Source: Myxococcales bacterium
GTDB taxonomy: Bacteria; Lernaellota; Lernaellaia; Lernaellales; Lernaellaceae
DNA: 64,000 nucleotides
Reading direction: 5' to 3'
Assembly (NCBI GenBank): GCA_012517325.1
Contig: JAAYVF010000060.1
Location: 35,023 to 99,022 of the forward strand
This document shows, piece after piece, positions 18,283-28,087 of this stretch. The notes under the pieces are model-generated. The model saw only the letters and a program-made list of their open reading frames with translations. It was not told where the DNA came from and did no database searches. The position numbers were made by a program, and so were the translations under genes. How positions within the stretch are numbered: the stretch's first letter is position 1; each line of letters starts with the position of its first letter.

Positions 18283-18549
18283 GCCATGTTCTCCCGGGAA
18301 TCACCGGTTACCTTAACGGCGGTCGGCGCAAAGTTCAATGCCGGTCCGCGGTTCCTGGGTCTATTCGTCGCCGAAAATCCTCGGGAAATCCCGCGATTCG
18401 TGCCGAACCCGCCCCTTTTCGCTACGGCGGCAGCTTGATTTATCCCCCACCCTCAAGTAGCTTGATCGCCGATTTGCAACAATCGATCGGCGGTGCGATT
18501 CCGGGCGGAAACGCCGCGCTGTTTTCATCGACCGAGGTGGGATCAGACC

Positions 18550-21465
18550 ATGCAACGGCTAGCGGATTTCATTCTTCGGCAACGCGCCGCGGTTCTGGCG
18601 GCGATCGTCGCGCTCACCCTCCTACTGGGCTACCAGGCGGCCAAGTTGCGCCGCGACAACGATATTTTTCACTTTTTACCGGCCGGCGACCCCGACGTCC
18701 GCTTCTTCATGGAAACGGGCGAGCGCTTCGGCAGCAATTTCACCAATATGGTCGCCCTGGAAACGGCCGACCTGTTCACCGCTGAAAACCTGAAAACCCT
18801 GCGCGAACTGACCGCCGCGATCGAACGCGTCGAGGGCGTGACGCAATCGCTCAGCCTGACCAACGTCCTGGACACCCGGCGCAATGGCGATTCCGTGGAA
18901 ATCGCGCAGCTCATCCCGCCCGAAGCCTTGCCGACGCAGCCCAACGAATTGACGCTATTGCGCCAGGCGGCGCTGCACAATCCGAACCTGGCCGGCAGTC
19001 TGGTTTCGGAAGACGGCCGCACGGCGCTGATCGCGGTCAGCCTGGCAGCCGACGCCGACCGCGAGGCGGCAGCGCGGCAGGTCAAGGCGGTCGCCCGCCA
19101 GACCGCGCCCAAGGCCAAATTGTATTTCGGCGGTTACGCCATGGTCATGGATTCCATGCAGGAGATGATCAACGCCGACATGACCCGCCTGATCCCCATC
19201 ACCGTGGCGGTCGTGATTCTCGTGCTTTTCCTGGGCTTCGGCAGCGCGCGGGGCGTGCTGTTGCCGCTGGCGGTCGTGGCCCTGGCGAACGGATGGACGC
19301 TGGGCTTGATGAGCCTGGCGGGCATTCCGCTGACCCTGCTGACCTCGCTGGCGCCGGTGGTGATCGTCGCCACGGGCGCGTCGGCCGGCATCTACGTGCT
19401 CGGACGCTATTATGAAGGATCGGTGGACGCGACCGACCAGCGGGCCGTCGTCGCGGCGGCGCTGGGCAAGGTGAACGGACCGATTCTCCTGTCCGGACTG
19501 GCCGCAGCGCTGGGCTTCCTGGCCCTGCTGATCGCGCCGATGACCCTGTTCAAGCAGTTCGGCGTCGCGGCGGCCCTGGGCTCGCTGGTGTCGGCGCTGT
19601 TGTCGGTCACCTTCCTGCCCGCGCTGCTTTCCTATCTGCCGCTCCGGCCGGCGCGGCCGTTTCTGCGCCGCCGCCCGTTCGCCGCGCCCGAAAACGGCCT
19701 GCTCGGCCGCCTGGGCCGCCTGGCCTCCGAACGGTCCCTGGCCGTGTTGCTCGTCGCCCTGGCGCTCGTGCTGACAGCGGGCGCGCTGCTGGCGCGGATT
19801 CCGCTTTACGCCGACCTGATGACGTACTTTCCGCCCGCCAGCGAGACCCGCGTTTCCGAGGCGCTATTGCGCGACAAGTTCGGCGGCTCGCAGTTTTTCT
19901 TCGTCAATTTCCAGGCCAAGGACGTGCGCGATCCGGTTGTGCTCGACCAGATGGATCGCCTGATGAAGCGGCTGCGTTCGGTGCCCGGCGTCAACTACCC
20001 GCAGTCGATCGTCGACGTCGTCGCGCTGCTCAACCGGCTGATGCACGGCGAGCCCGGCGTGCCCGATTCGCGCGAGAAGATCGACAACCTCTGGTTCTTC
20101 CTGCAAGGCCAGAAAATGATCGCCCCCTTCATCGACAAGGACACGCAAAACGCCGTCGTCCAGGCGCGCCTGGGCGCCAGCGATCCCCGTGTCCTCGCGT
20201 CGAGCCTGACAACCATTCAAGACCTGCTCGACCGCGAATTCCCGCGTGAGGGTTTCGCCGTCCCCTGGACCGGCCTGACCGGCGAGCAGCGGGACGCGCT
20301 GCGCCAATACCAGGCCAAACACCTGGCCGAAAAAATCCGCCTCGATCTGCGGCCGGTTTTGCCGGACCTGCCGGCCGAATTGCCGGCCGTGGAGCGTTTG
20401 TTGGTCGAGGCCATGTCGACGTCGACCGCGCTGGAAAGCGGCCTGCGGCAACCATTCCGGAAAATCGCCGCGCATTACCTGAGCGGTGCCGATTGCGACA
20501 TCCCGCTGCCGGAAAATTTCGACGCCGAGCCACTGGCCGAGGCGCTGTCCCTGGCCGAAACGTTCACCGCCCCCGGTTTCGCCGTCGTGCTGCAAGCCAA
20601 GCTGCCGCCGGCGGTGCTGCAGGAGGATCCGGACAGCGTTTCGTTCGCGGCGGACGCCCTGGCGAACCTGGCGGCGGGCGCCGCGAACGAACAGCGGTAT
20701 CAACGAGTCCAATCAAAATTACTCGGTTGGCTGGCCGACGATTACCGTTTCAAGCTCGACCAACCCGGCCGGGAACGCCTGGCCGCCGATTTGCGCGCCG
20801 ACCTGTGGGGCGTCAACGCCCAGCACGTCTTCGCCGATCGCGAAAACTACCGCCGGATCCTCGGCCGCGAACCGGCGGACGGCGAGGCGGTGCGCTGGGA
20901 AATCAAGCTGACCGGCTGGCCGGTCGTTTCCGGCAAGTTCGACGCCCGGCTGCTGCCGGTGCAGCTCGAAATGCTGGCCCTGGTGCTCGCCGTCCTGTGG
21001 ATCCTCCTGGCGCTCTACCTCCGCTCGCCCCTCGGCGGCCTGCTGGCCGTGTCGCCGGCGGCGTTGACGGTGCTGATCCACTTCGGGGTGATGGGCGCGC
21101 TCGGGTTTCCGCTCGACAACAGCGCGGTGATGATTTCGGGCATCGCCCTGGGGATCAGCGTCGGCTACGCGATCGTCTTCACCGCCCGGCTGCGGGAAGA
21201 GGCGGCGGCGGGCGCGTCGCCGGCCGGCGCGACGGTGCGCGCCTTGACGACCACCGGACGGGCCATTAGCATGAGCGCGCTTTCCGTCGCACTGGGGTTC
21301 CTGGTGCTGGTTTTTTCAGAAATGACTCCCCAAAAACGGTTTGGGTTGTTGATTGCGTTAGCCCTGGTCGTCGCCGCGGCGGCGACGTTTACGGTTTATC
21401 CGGCGGCGCTCGGGCGGCTTCGCCCCCGCTGGCTCCGCGACGCGGCGCGCGGCTCGAAAAGTTGA
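18550..21465 (+). CDS. RND/MMPL-family transporter
   Basis: The 971-residue exporter is of the MMPL/HpnN-like branch of RND proteins. GAGGTGGG lies just before ATG 18550, which is preferred over an upstream in-frame start. Layout: one membrane helix (10-30), a periplasmic loop, a five-helix bundle (about 215-380), a further helix, a second large periplasmic loop (about 440-800) and a final five-helix bundle (about 830-960). Acidic residues expected in RND helices are not obvious. The next two genes encode a LolA-like periplasmic protein and an outer-membrane barrel, so the set probably moves a lipid or lipoprotein-like substrate across the envelope. Confidence 0.85.
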   Translation: MQRLADFILRQRAAVLAAIVALTLLLGYQAAKLRRDNDIFHFLPAGDPDVRFFMETGERFGSNFTNMVALETADLFTAENLKTLRELTAAIERVEGVTQSLSLTNVLDTRRNGDSVEIAQLIPPEALPTQPNELTLLRQAALHNPNLAGSLVSEDGRTALIAVSLAADADREAAARQVKAVARQTAPKAKLYFGGYAMVMDSMQEMINADMTRLIPITVAVVILVLFLGFGSARGVLLPLAVVALANGWTLGLMSLAGIPLTLLTSLAPVVIVATGASAGIYVLGRYYEGSVDATDQRAVVAAALGKVNGPILLSGLAAALGFLALLIAPMTLFKQFGVAAALGSLVSALLSVTFLPALLSYLPLRPARPFLRRRPFAAPENGLLGRLGRLASERSLAVLLVALALVLTAGALLARIPLYADLMTYFPPASETRVSEALLRDKFGGSQFFFVNFQAKDVRDPVVLDQMDRLMKRLRSVPGVNYPQSIVDVVALLNRLMHGEPGVPDSREKIDNLWFFLQGQKMIAPFIDKDTQNAVVQARLGASDPRVLASSLTTIQDLLDREFPREGFAVPWTGLTGEQRDALRQYQAKHLAEKIRLDLRPVLPDLPAELPAVERLLVEAMSTSTALESGLRQPFRKIAAHYLSGADCDIPLPENFDAEPLAEALSLAETFTAPGFAVVLQAKLPPAVLQEDPDSVSFAADALANLAAGAANEQRYQRVQSKLLGWLADDYRFKLDQPGRERLAADLRADLWGVNAQHVFADRENYRRILGREPADGEAVRWEIKLTGWPVVSGKFDARLLPVQLEMLALVLAVLWILLALYLRSPLGGLLAVSPAALTVLIHFGVMGALGFPLDNSAVMISGIALGISVGYAIVFTARLREEAAAGASPAGATVRALTTTGRAISMSALSVALGFLVLVFSEMTPQKRFGLLIALALVVAAAATFTVYPAALGRLRPRWLRDAARGSKS

Positions 21466-21483
21466 TCGAGAAAGGAAATCAGC

Positions 21484-22245
21484 ATGTTCAACTGGAAACG
21501 GTTGTCTTTGGCGGTTTTGTTGGGCGTCGGGTGCCTGCTGGCGGCGACCGCTCACGCCCAGGAGATGGACGGTAACGCGATCCTGCGCAAAGCCGACGAC
21601 GTCGCCAACGCGATGAAAGATCTCAAATTCGACATGACCATGATTCTGGTCGACAAGAGCGGCATCGAGAAAAAACGGGTCCTGCGCGTCTGGCAGAAGG
21701 ACAAGAAGCGGATGACCAAGTTCATGGAACCGGCCACCGAGCGCGGCATGGCGGTCTTGGTCATCGACGACCAGACCAGCTTCACCTACCTGCCCGCCTA
21801 CAAAAAGGTCCGCCGTATCGCCTCGCACGTGCGCAACCAGTCGCTGATGGGCGCCGATTTCTCGCAGGAAGACCTGTCCACCACCCACCTCTCCAACGAT
21901 TACAACGCCGACCTGCTGGAAACGACGGCCGATAATTACCTGCTGAAACTGACGCCCAAGCCGGACAAGATGCTCAGCTATTCCAAGCTGGAGATCACCC
22001 TCCAGCGCAACACGCTGCTCATCACCCAGCTCAAATATTTCGACAAGATCAGCGGCAAGCACGTCAAGACCGAGGACCGCGAGAACTTCACCACCATCAA
22101 GGGCTACACCGCGCCGCGCCACGTCAAAATGACCGACCTGGCTTCCGGCCATTACACGACCATCGACATGACCAACGTCGAATACGACACGAACATCAGC
22201 GAGGACATCTTCACCACGCGCTACCTGCGGCGCCCCGAGAAATAA
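21484..22245 (+). CDS. LolA-like outer membrane lipoprotein-sorting protein
   Basis: A 253-residue periplasmic protein with a signal peptide ending near residue 22 (AHA-Q). The rest matches the LolA-like family found next to MMPL/RND exporters (PF17131 type): the stretch around residues 45-130, including ERGMAVLVIDDQTSFTYLP, is the typical core. These proteins have the half-barrel fold of LolA and are thought to shuttle lipids. AGAAAGGAAA precedes the ATG. It lies 18 bases after the RND gene and 3 bases before the barrel gene, which ties all three to one function. Confidence 0.82.
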   Translation: MFNWKRLSLAVLLGVGCLLAATAHAQEMDGNAILRKADDVANAMKDLKFDMTMILVDKSGIEKKRVLRVWQKDKKRMTKFMEPATERGMAVLVIDDQTSFTYLPAYKKVRRIASHVRNQSLMGADFSQEDLSTTHLSNDYNADLLETTADNYLLKLTPKPDKMLSYSKLEITLQRNTLLITQLKYFDKISGKHVKTEDRENFTTIKGYTAPRHVKMTDLASGHYTTIDMTNVEYDTNISEDIFTTRYLRRPEK

Positions 22246-22248
22246 CGG

Positions 22249-23748
22249 ATGGCCCGTCGCTTCCGGTCCTGGCTTCTTTTGCTCGCGCCGACGCTCTGCC
22301 TGTGGGCGGCCGCGGCCGGCGCCGCGCCCAAGGCCGGTCTGACCTGGAGCGGCTTCTTCGAGTCCATCAACCGCGCCACCATCGAGGGCCCCAGCGAATT
22401 CAACTACAACGAAAACGTGCTGGGCCTCGAGGTCACCGCCATCCCGACGGGCATGGCGATGGTCTACGGCAGCTTGCACCTGGTGAACATCGGCATCGAC
22501 GAGCGCGTCGACGATCACACCCTGACCATCGACCAGCAGCAGGACCGGTCGCAGACCGATCCCGTGCGGCTGGAACTGGATGAAGCCTACCTGCAGGTTT
22601 CCGGCCTCGGCGTGAAGGACCTGGACCTGAAAATCGGCAAACAGCGCATCCAGTGGGGCACCGGCGACCAGTTCAACCCGACCGACAACCTCAACCCCGA
22701 CGACCTGCACGACCCACTACGCTTCGGCGCCAAGGTGCCGACCCCGGCGCTGCAGGCCCAGTACTTTCTCGGCCAGTCGACATTTACCGCCGTGCTGGTG
22801 CCGCTGTTCGAGCCGGCGCTGCTGCCGCGCACCGACGTGCGGCCGATTTTCGAGAAGCAGTTCGCCGAAATGTCGAGCTCGTTTCAGATCGACACCGGCG
22901 ACGCGGTGCTCGACAGCCTGTTCGATTCGATGATCGGGCCGGCGCTCGACGGCGCGTCGCTCGGGTCGGTCAACATTCACGGCACCCTGCCCGACAAAAC
23001 GCCGCGCAACATGAACTACGGCCTGAAGTTCGCCAGCAACTTCGGCCCGATCGACTTTTCGATCAGCTACGCCTACGTGCGCGACGACTTCGGCGTCCCC
23101 AAGCGCATCACCATGACGGTCGCGCCGCTGTCGGGCGATTCCGGCAAGCTGATCGACACCGTCGACGTCGACGTCGAAAACGCGTTCCCGCGCGAGCACG
23201 TGATCGGCGGCGACTACTCGGCCAACGTGCCCGCGCTCGACATCGGCGTCTGGGGCGAGGTGGCCTTCTTCATTCCGGAATCGATGGAAACGACCTACGT
23301 GCTCGACGCCGGCACGGAATTCAACCGGCTGTTCGGCGGGATCGCGCGGCGCGATCTGGAAAACGGCGTGGTCATCGCCAAGGACAAGCCGCTCGAGGAC
23401 AATTTCTTCAAGGCCGTCGCGGGCCTCGACTACACCTTCCCCGGCGCGATCTACATCAACACGCAGTACGTGCACGGCTTTCCCAACGAGAGCACGGCCG
23501 AGGCGATTTCCGATTACCAGTTTCTCATGATCGACCGGCCGTTCCTCAACGACGCGATCAAACCGCGCCTCAACGCCCTCTATTGCTACACCGACCAGAG
23601 CTTCGTGATTTACCCGGAAGTGTATTTCTTCCCGTACGACGCGATCGAAATCTCACTCGGCACTTTTCACATTTTCGGTGAGATCGACACCAGCTTCGGC
23701 CAGTTCGGCCACGACTTCGCGTTCCTGCGCGCCAAGGCGACGTTCTGA
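22249..23748 (+). CDS. Outer-membrane beta-barrel protein of RND/LolA-like export operon (DUF1302-like)
   Basis: The 499-residue protein has a signal peptide (1-25) and then alternating amphipathic strands to a C-terminal Phe (RAKATF), the usual beta-signal read by BamA. KQRIQWGTGDQFNPTDNLNP near residue 130 is the loop pattern of DUF1302-like barrels that accompany RND exporters. The barrel probably gives the exported molecule a route into or through the outer membrane. The family assignment is from pattern; the barrel class is clear. Confidence 0.75.
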   Translation: MARRFRSWLLLLAPTLCLWAAAAGAAPKAGLTWSGFFESINRATIEGPSEFNYNENVLGLEVTAIPTGMAMVYGSLHLVNIGIDERVDDHTLTIDQQQDRSQTDPVRLELDEAYLQVSGLGVKDLDLKIGKQRIQWGTGDQFNPTDNLNPDDLHDPLRFGAKVPTPALQAQYFLGQSTFTAVLVPLFEPALLPRTDVRPIFEKQFAEMSSSFQIDTGDAVLDSLFDSMIGPALDGASLGSVNIHGTLPDKTPRNMNYGLKFASNFGPIDFSISYAYVRDDFGVPKRITMTVAPLSGDSGKLIDTVDVDVENAFPREHVIGGDYSANVPALDIGVWGEVAFFIPESMETTYVLDAGTEFNRLFGGIARRDLENGVVIAKDKPLEDNFFKAVAGLDYTFPGAIYINTQYVHGFPNESTAEAISDYQFLMIDRPFLNDAIKPRLNALYCYTDQSFVIYPEVYFFPYDAIEISLGTFHIFGEIDTSFGQFGHDFAFLRAKATF

Positions 23749-23837
23749 TGAAAGTGGCGCGGATGAAACGCGCCCCGACGATCAATCAACGTAAAAAAAT
23801 GTATTGGAATAGGTTCAAGGCCGCCGGATATTGTTCA

Positions 23838-23864
23838 GACAGTGATTGAATGTTCAATATTGTC
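23838..23864. terminator. stem-loop between convergent genes, possible terminator
   Basis: GACA (23838-23841) pairs with TGTC (23861-23864) and ATTGAA (23845-23850) with TTCAAT (23853-23858), giving an interrupted hairpin in the 124-base gap between two convergent genes. There is no T-run on either strand, so intrinsic termination is uncertain. Confidence 0.3.
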
Positions 23865-23872
23865 GGAACTCA

Positions 23873-25117
23873 TCAATCCGCCAAAGGAAAAGCAACGTCC
23901 GTCAATTCCCAATAGGCGTCGTCGTTGAAATCAATATCAGGCAGCACGACTCTTTTCCATTCACCCTTGTCGAAATGCAGGATCAAGCCAATGGTTTTAT
24001 CCATCGGCTCGACAACAGTATACATCGAGGCTCCAACCGCCCACATCTCCATTGCCGAGATCGTCGCCACGCTATTAAAGTAGCTGCTTGCATGGAGGAC
24101 GATTTGTTGGATATTCGGCAACTCATCATGCCAGCCGTCTTGGGCGTATCGCGCGGCGACATTTTCCGACTCGACCAGCCATCCATTTTGCCTATCGATA
24201 AATGAGAACGAGGCGGAAAAGCCAAACTCGCCACACGTATTATCCTCACCAACCCAATCCTCTTGTCTCCAAGCGCCATCAAAATAATGTAAAATCACCG
24301 GCGCATAAAACTCGTTGCCAAAACCCGCCGCCCAACCTTCTGCCTCGTCGTTGAAAACAACCGCGTTCAAAGTCCAACTGCCGGCCACCTCCGGTAATTC
24401 TTCTTCCTGCCAGGAGACGCCGTCGTAGACGAGCATCAATCCCCTTCGCAAGTCGGGATAAGTGGCGTCGTAGTACCCGGCGGCATGACCAAATTGATCG
24501 GACCAGACGTGAATGCTCTCCAGATGCCAGGCGTTTTCGAGCGCCGGCGCCTCGACGAATTGCCAAGCGCCGTCGATATAGTGCATCAGTAAATCGCCGT
24601 TCGTCGCGCTATCGCCCCCGATCGCCCAACCTTCCCGCGTGTTCAACATATGGATATCGTGTACGCTCCAGCCGGTTTCGCGTGCGGGGGTTTCTTCCTG
24701 GAGCCACTCGCCGTTCTCGTAACGCAGGATCAGGCCGGCGATGGGCAGGCCGATGTCATCACGGCGCACCGAGCCTACCGCCCAGCCCTGGGTTTTCGTC
24801 GGAAAGGACAGGGCATACAGATACACGCGCTCCGTTTGCTCCGGTAGCGTTTCCAGGGCCCATTTCTCGTTTTGATAATGAGTAACGAACCCGATGCCCG
24901 CTCGACAATTGTAACCGGTTGCCCATCCCTCGTTTGGATCGACCGTCGTATCGTTGTTGTCGTTGTTGTCGTCATTGTCGTCGTCATTGTTATCGTTGTC
25001 GTCATCATCATCTTGAGCCTGCCCCGAGGGCGACTCGGGGTCATCATCGTCGGATGAATTTTGGCAACCGGCGAAAACGGACAAAAAGAGCAAGAGAAAA
25101 AGGCAAATGCGTTTCAT
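23873..25117 (-). CDS. Surface-type lipoprotein: Asp-rich linker and Ycf48-like beta-propeller
   Basis: The ATG at 25117 follows AGGAAG by 6 bases; an ATG 15 bases upstream is less likely. Residues 1-17 are a signal peptide ending in the lipobox FAGC, with the lipidated Cys at 18. QNSSDDDD follows at once and then an Asp/Asn tract to about residue 56. The remaining 350 residues hold about seven repeats with a GWA(V/A/I)G turn and an ILHY-DG-W strand, the pattern of Ycf48/BNR-like propellers. Ligand and role are unknown. Base composition is more AT-rich than in the flanking operons. Confidence 0.8.
   Translation of the reverse strand: MKRICLFLLLFLSVFAGCQNSSDDDDPESPSGQAQDDDDDNDNNDDDNDDNNDNNDTTVDPNEGWATGYNCRAGIGFVTHYQNEKWALETLPEQTERVYLYALSFPTKTQGWAVGSVRRDDIGLPIAGLILRYENGEWLQEETPARETGWSVHDIHMLNTREGWAIGGDSATNGDLLMHYIDGAWQFVEAPALENAWHLESIHVWSDQFGHAAGYYDATYPDLRRGLMLVYDGVSWQEEELPEVAGSWTLNAVVFNDEAEGWAAGFGNEFYAPVILHYFDGAWRQEDWVGEDNTCGEFGFSASFSFIDRQNGWLVESENVAARYAQDGWHDELPNIQQIVLHASSYFNSVATISAMEMWAVGASMYTVVEPMDKTIGLILHFDKGEWKRVVLPDIDFNDDAYWELTDVAFPLAD
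24950..25051 (-). repeat. Asp/Asn tract after lipobox cysteine
   Basis: It encodes residues 23-56 of the Ycf48-like lipoprotein, mainly GAC/GAT and AAC/AAT codons. It begins as SSDDDD four residues after the lipidated Cys. The codons mix synonymous forms, so the repeat is kept at protein level rather than by recent DNA slippage. Confidence 0.85.
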
Positions 25118-25203
25118 GCTTCGCTTCCTCATGATTCGAAATCCATCATCATGACCACTGGCATTGTATCACTCTTTTAAGTAAACTTCGTTTTCCCGAA
25201 TTC

Positions 25204-27364
25204 TTAATAAATCGACATTTGTGGATCACCATAGAGCGTGGTAATCAACACTTGATTGTAATTCGCCATGTCTAATCGACCGTATATGGGCTCGGTTGCA
25301 TAGGCTAATGCCAAGCCGATATTCAGGTTCATCCGGATCGCAAAATCAGCCCACCGATATCTGATTTCCTGCATTCCGTAATCAGTCATACAGGTGTCGA
25401 AATTTTTACAATCGTTTGTAGCCCATCCGGTAATCGTGCTGGCAATTGATGCCGCCGACCTCCAACGCAGCATTTTATAAGCTAAATTTCCCAGGTCGTC
25501 GGGTTTACCCATGTTGCATCCGCCGAAGTAGTGGATGTGCCTAGTCGTCCTTCCACAACTTAAACTACCGTATCCACCTTGGATATCAGAGGAATAGACA
25601 AACGGCAAAGCATTGATTTCTCCATCCGCACAATTCGTCTGACAATTATCACTTTGCGGTGCATTGTCCACTGGCAAATCACAAATCCATCTTCTTCGGT
25701 TGGAACTGTCGGGACTTCCATGTGAAAATTGCAGCAATACACCAAAGCTTTGATTGTATAATGTTGCTTTATATGTTGAGTTATTGAGATCCTCGGTACT
25801 CGAACCGCTGCAATAGGTATTGCCGTCCCAAGAACAGTTATCATCACTATCGTCATCATCGATGGGTAACATTTCGATACAATCCGCCTCGTTGCAATGA
25901 TCATACAATCGGTATTGCGCGTTGAAGCCGGCTTCCTGAACGATATCGGTATAAATCGCCTGCGTGGTAAGGGAGCAATCAAATTTACTTTCGTAACAAT
26001 ATTCGTTGCAATGTCCATCTACCCTTGTATCGAAAAGTCTTATCATACTGGCCGCGAGAAATACCTTTTGACGGTAGGCCGTGCCATAGGTTCCTTCTTG
26101 GAAGGCAATCGTGCGCGATAAAATGCAATTGAGCGCTTGTGTATCGTATAATGCCGCATAAGTGGAATTGTAATATACCGGGATCCGACCCACGATGATG
26201 TCTTGCTCGAGTTTCAAACCATAGATATAGGTTTGCCAGCACAATTCACCCAAGGATATTTGGCAATAATCCCCACCGAATTCCGCCAGATTGCCATTGA
26301 GGTTTCGATCCCATAAGTGAGTGGCATCCAAGTCCGAATAATAGCGATCCGAATAACGATAATTGTCGGCATCGCCATCGGGAACCGCTTTGATCATCGG
26401 GATCCAAACGTCTCCGTTCGATTCCGCTAAGGTGCGAGGATCGCCGATAAACAACATAACCGATATTCAGTGTGTTAAGATTGCTTCTCAGCCAGCTTTT
26501 TATTAAACCCCAACGATATCCAAGCCCGCCCCAATCGCTTTCGGTCGCCACATAAACGGTGATGCCGCGAGACGCCTTCGAATCGATATAGTCGTCAATG
26601 ATCCCGGCAGAGTTATCGTAGATGTTGTCGGTCGTGATGATTACCTCGGAAAACGTAACCTTGGCCGATTTATCCGAGCGTGCCTCGTAAAGCGGAAGAA
26701 TATCATTAAAATTCCAAATATTTTCGGCGGCTCTGTCAGCCAGAAAATCGCCTTTCATATCCTGCAGCGGGGTTCCAGTGCGCTAATAATAAATCCGAAA
26801 ACTAGCGGATGAAGTCAGAAAAAGAGCGCCCTTTTGGATATCATACTGAAATGGACTGACCGCCACCAACGCATAGACCCATTGCCGAAGGGTTTCGATG
26901 GAAGAAATCTGGATCGGCGCCGCCGGGAAAAGTTTTTCATGGTTGAGTGCGGCATCCTCGCTTGGGGCAAATTCCCCCTCGCCCGAGGTAATCGGTTTCA
27001 GCTCAATGAAGTTTTAGTACGTTTCAGTGTTGTCGGCGTAAATAATAAGATTGACACTTTCCGGATTGATATCGGCCGGCAGTCCGACGGGAATGAACAC
27101 CATGGGAAGCGCTGGACCGCCCGTAAAACCATAATTATTGAAACCGGGGATGTTGATAGTACGTTCATTCTCACCGAATGTAACATCCGTATCGGGAATT
27201 TTAAAGGAAATATCAATATAATTTTCTGTTGTTTCGATTGAAAAGTAGCTGCGCGGATCGCTTGAGAGTTCTTGGGAATTGATCCCAAGAGTCCCGCAAA
27301 ATCCGAAAGAGCTTCCAAAAAGCAGCGAACAAACAGTCACCAAAATAAAAAACAGTTTCCTCAT
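25204..27364 (-). pseudogene. Broken C25 (gingipain-like) cysteine peptidase gene
   Basis: The start is ATG 27364 after AGGAGGGG, with a signal peptide (1-24). One frame runs to about 26460, but it is interrupted by TAA (27016-27014) and TAG (26785-26783). The text on both sides of each stop still reads as C25 propeptide and protease. Near 26457-26465 the reading moves to another frame and continues to 25204. The catalytic His (FSHGSPD) and Cys (FGGCNMG) and the ending LYGDPQMSIY are intact in that last part. A single ancestral protein of about 720 residues is implied. Sequencing error could explain one lesion but hardly three. A promoter-like pair lies upstream. Confidence 0.85.
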
Positions 27365-27460
27365 GATTACCCCTCCTAGTATACCCAATTGTGTTCGCCC
27401 GTCTTCAATATTGATAATTTTTAAGAACAACTATTTTTCAACCGTTTCTATTTAAAGTTA

Positions 27461-27489
27461 TTTAAAATCAACAAATTAGCGGCTGTCAA
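27461..27489 (-). promoter_or_regulatory. candidate sigma-70 promoter for the C25 peptidase locus
   Basis: On the minus strand TTGACA (27489-27484) is followed by a 17-base spacer and TTTAAA (27466-27461). The region is very AT-rich, so chance matches are likelier here, but the -35 box is perfect. The predicted leader to ATG 27364 is about 90 bases. Confidence 0.45.
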
Positions 27490-27579
27490 TATATTTTTTA
27501 ATCAATATTCATTTTAATCGGGCGGGTTATTCGTTTTTTCACCGAGGAGAAAAAGAATGTGATTCCCAGATGAGGGCGC

Positions 27580-28077
27580 TTACGACAGCCGTGACTCCAG
27601 CCATTGGGCGACGAGAACGGTGTGGCTGACGTTTTCGAGGACGAAGATCGAACGCAGGCGGAGGCCGGCGCATTCCCAATCCACTTCCAGGGCCATCCGG
27701 CCTTCGATGCGCCGGCGGTCGGACAGCCGAACCTTGACCCCGCGCAGCAGCGTGTAGGGGATCCAGATCGGCCGGCGGACGAACGTGCGCTTGAACAGCA
27801 CGCCGCGGTCGCCGAGGTACAGCACGCCGGGGCGCACGAACAGCAGGCTCCAGCCCAAAAAAGCGGCGCCCTCGCGCTCCTCGTCCATCCGCCGCGTCAG
27901 GTAATAGAAACCGGCGAAATGCTGCATTCCCTCGCCGGGAGTTTCCGGGTTGCCCAGTTCGGCGGGCCAGGGGTATTTGCGCCGCAGATAGACTCCGAGC
28001 CCGAACCACACGCCCGCCAACACGACCAACAGCGATCCCACCAAAATGCTGTTGACGACGATCGGCGTGGCGGTCAT
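27580..28077 (-). CDS. Hypothetical membrane protein, PH-like C-terminal domain possible
   Basis: A 165-residue protein with one strong membrane helix (about 8-28), a short loop, a hydrophobic stretch at about 75-95 and a C-terminal beta-rich portion ending in an amphipathic helix. The beta part (LYLGDRGVLFKRTFVRRPIWIPY and on) has the strand rhythm of bacterial PH-like domains. It starts 10 bases after the SurA-like gene, so the two are co-transcribed. No function can be assigned. Confidence 0.65.
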   Translation of the reverse strand: MTATPIVVNSILVGSLLVVLAGVWFGLGVYLRRKYPWPAELGNPETPGEGMQHFAGFYYLTRRMDEEREGAAFLGWSLLFVRPGVLYLGDRGVLFKRTFVRRPIWIPYTLLRGVKVRLSDRRRIEGRMALEVDWECAGLRLRSIFVLENVSHTVLVAQWLESRLS

Positions 28078-28087
28078 GGCCGGTCGG

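Noticed and set aside
16360..18438. 692-codon open frame antisense to the TonB-dependent receptor
   Set aside because: Shadow of a real gene; its translation is low-complexity (many H, V, G, D, Q) without motifs.
18283..18549. Promoter search in the 267-base gap between the TonB receptor and RND genes
   Set aside because: TTGATT with a 17-base spacer and TAGCTT is the best match and is too weak to list.
26783..27016. Stop-codon readthrough or recoding in the C25 gene
   Set aside because: Both TAA and TAG occur in frame, and a frameshift follows. Other genes here end normally with these codons, so decay is simpler.
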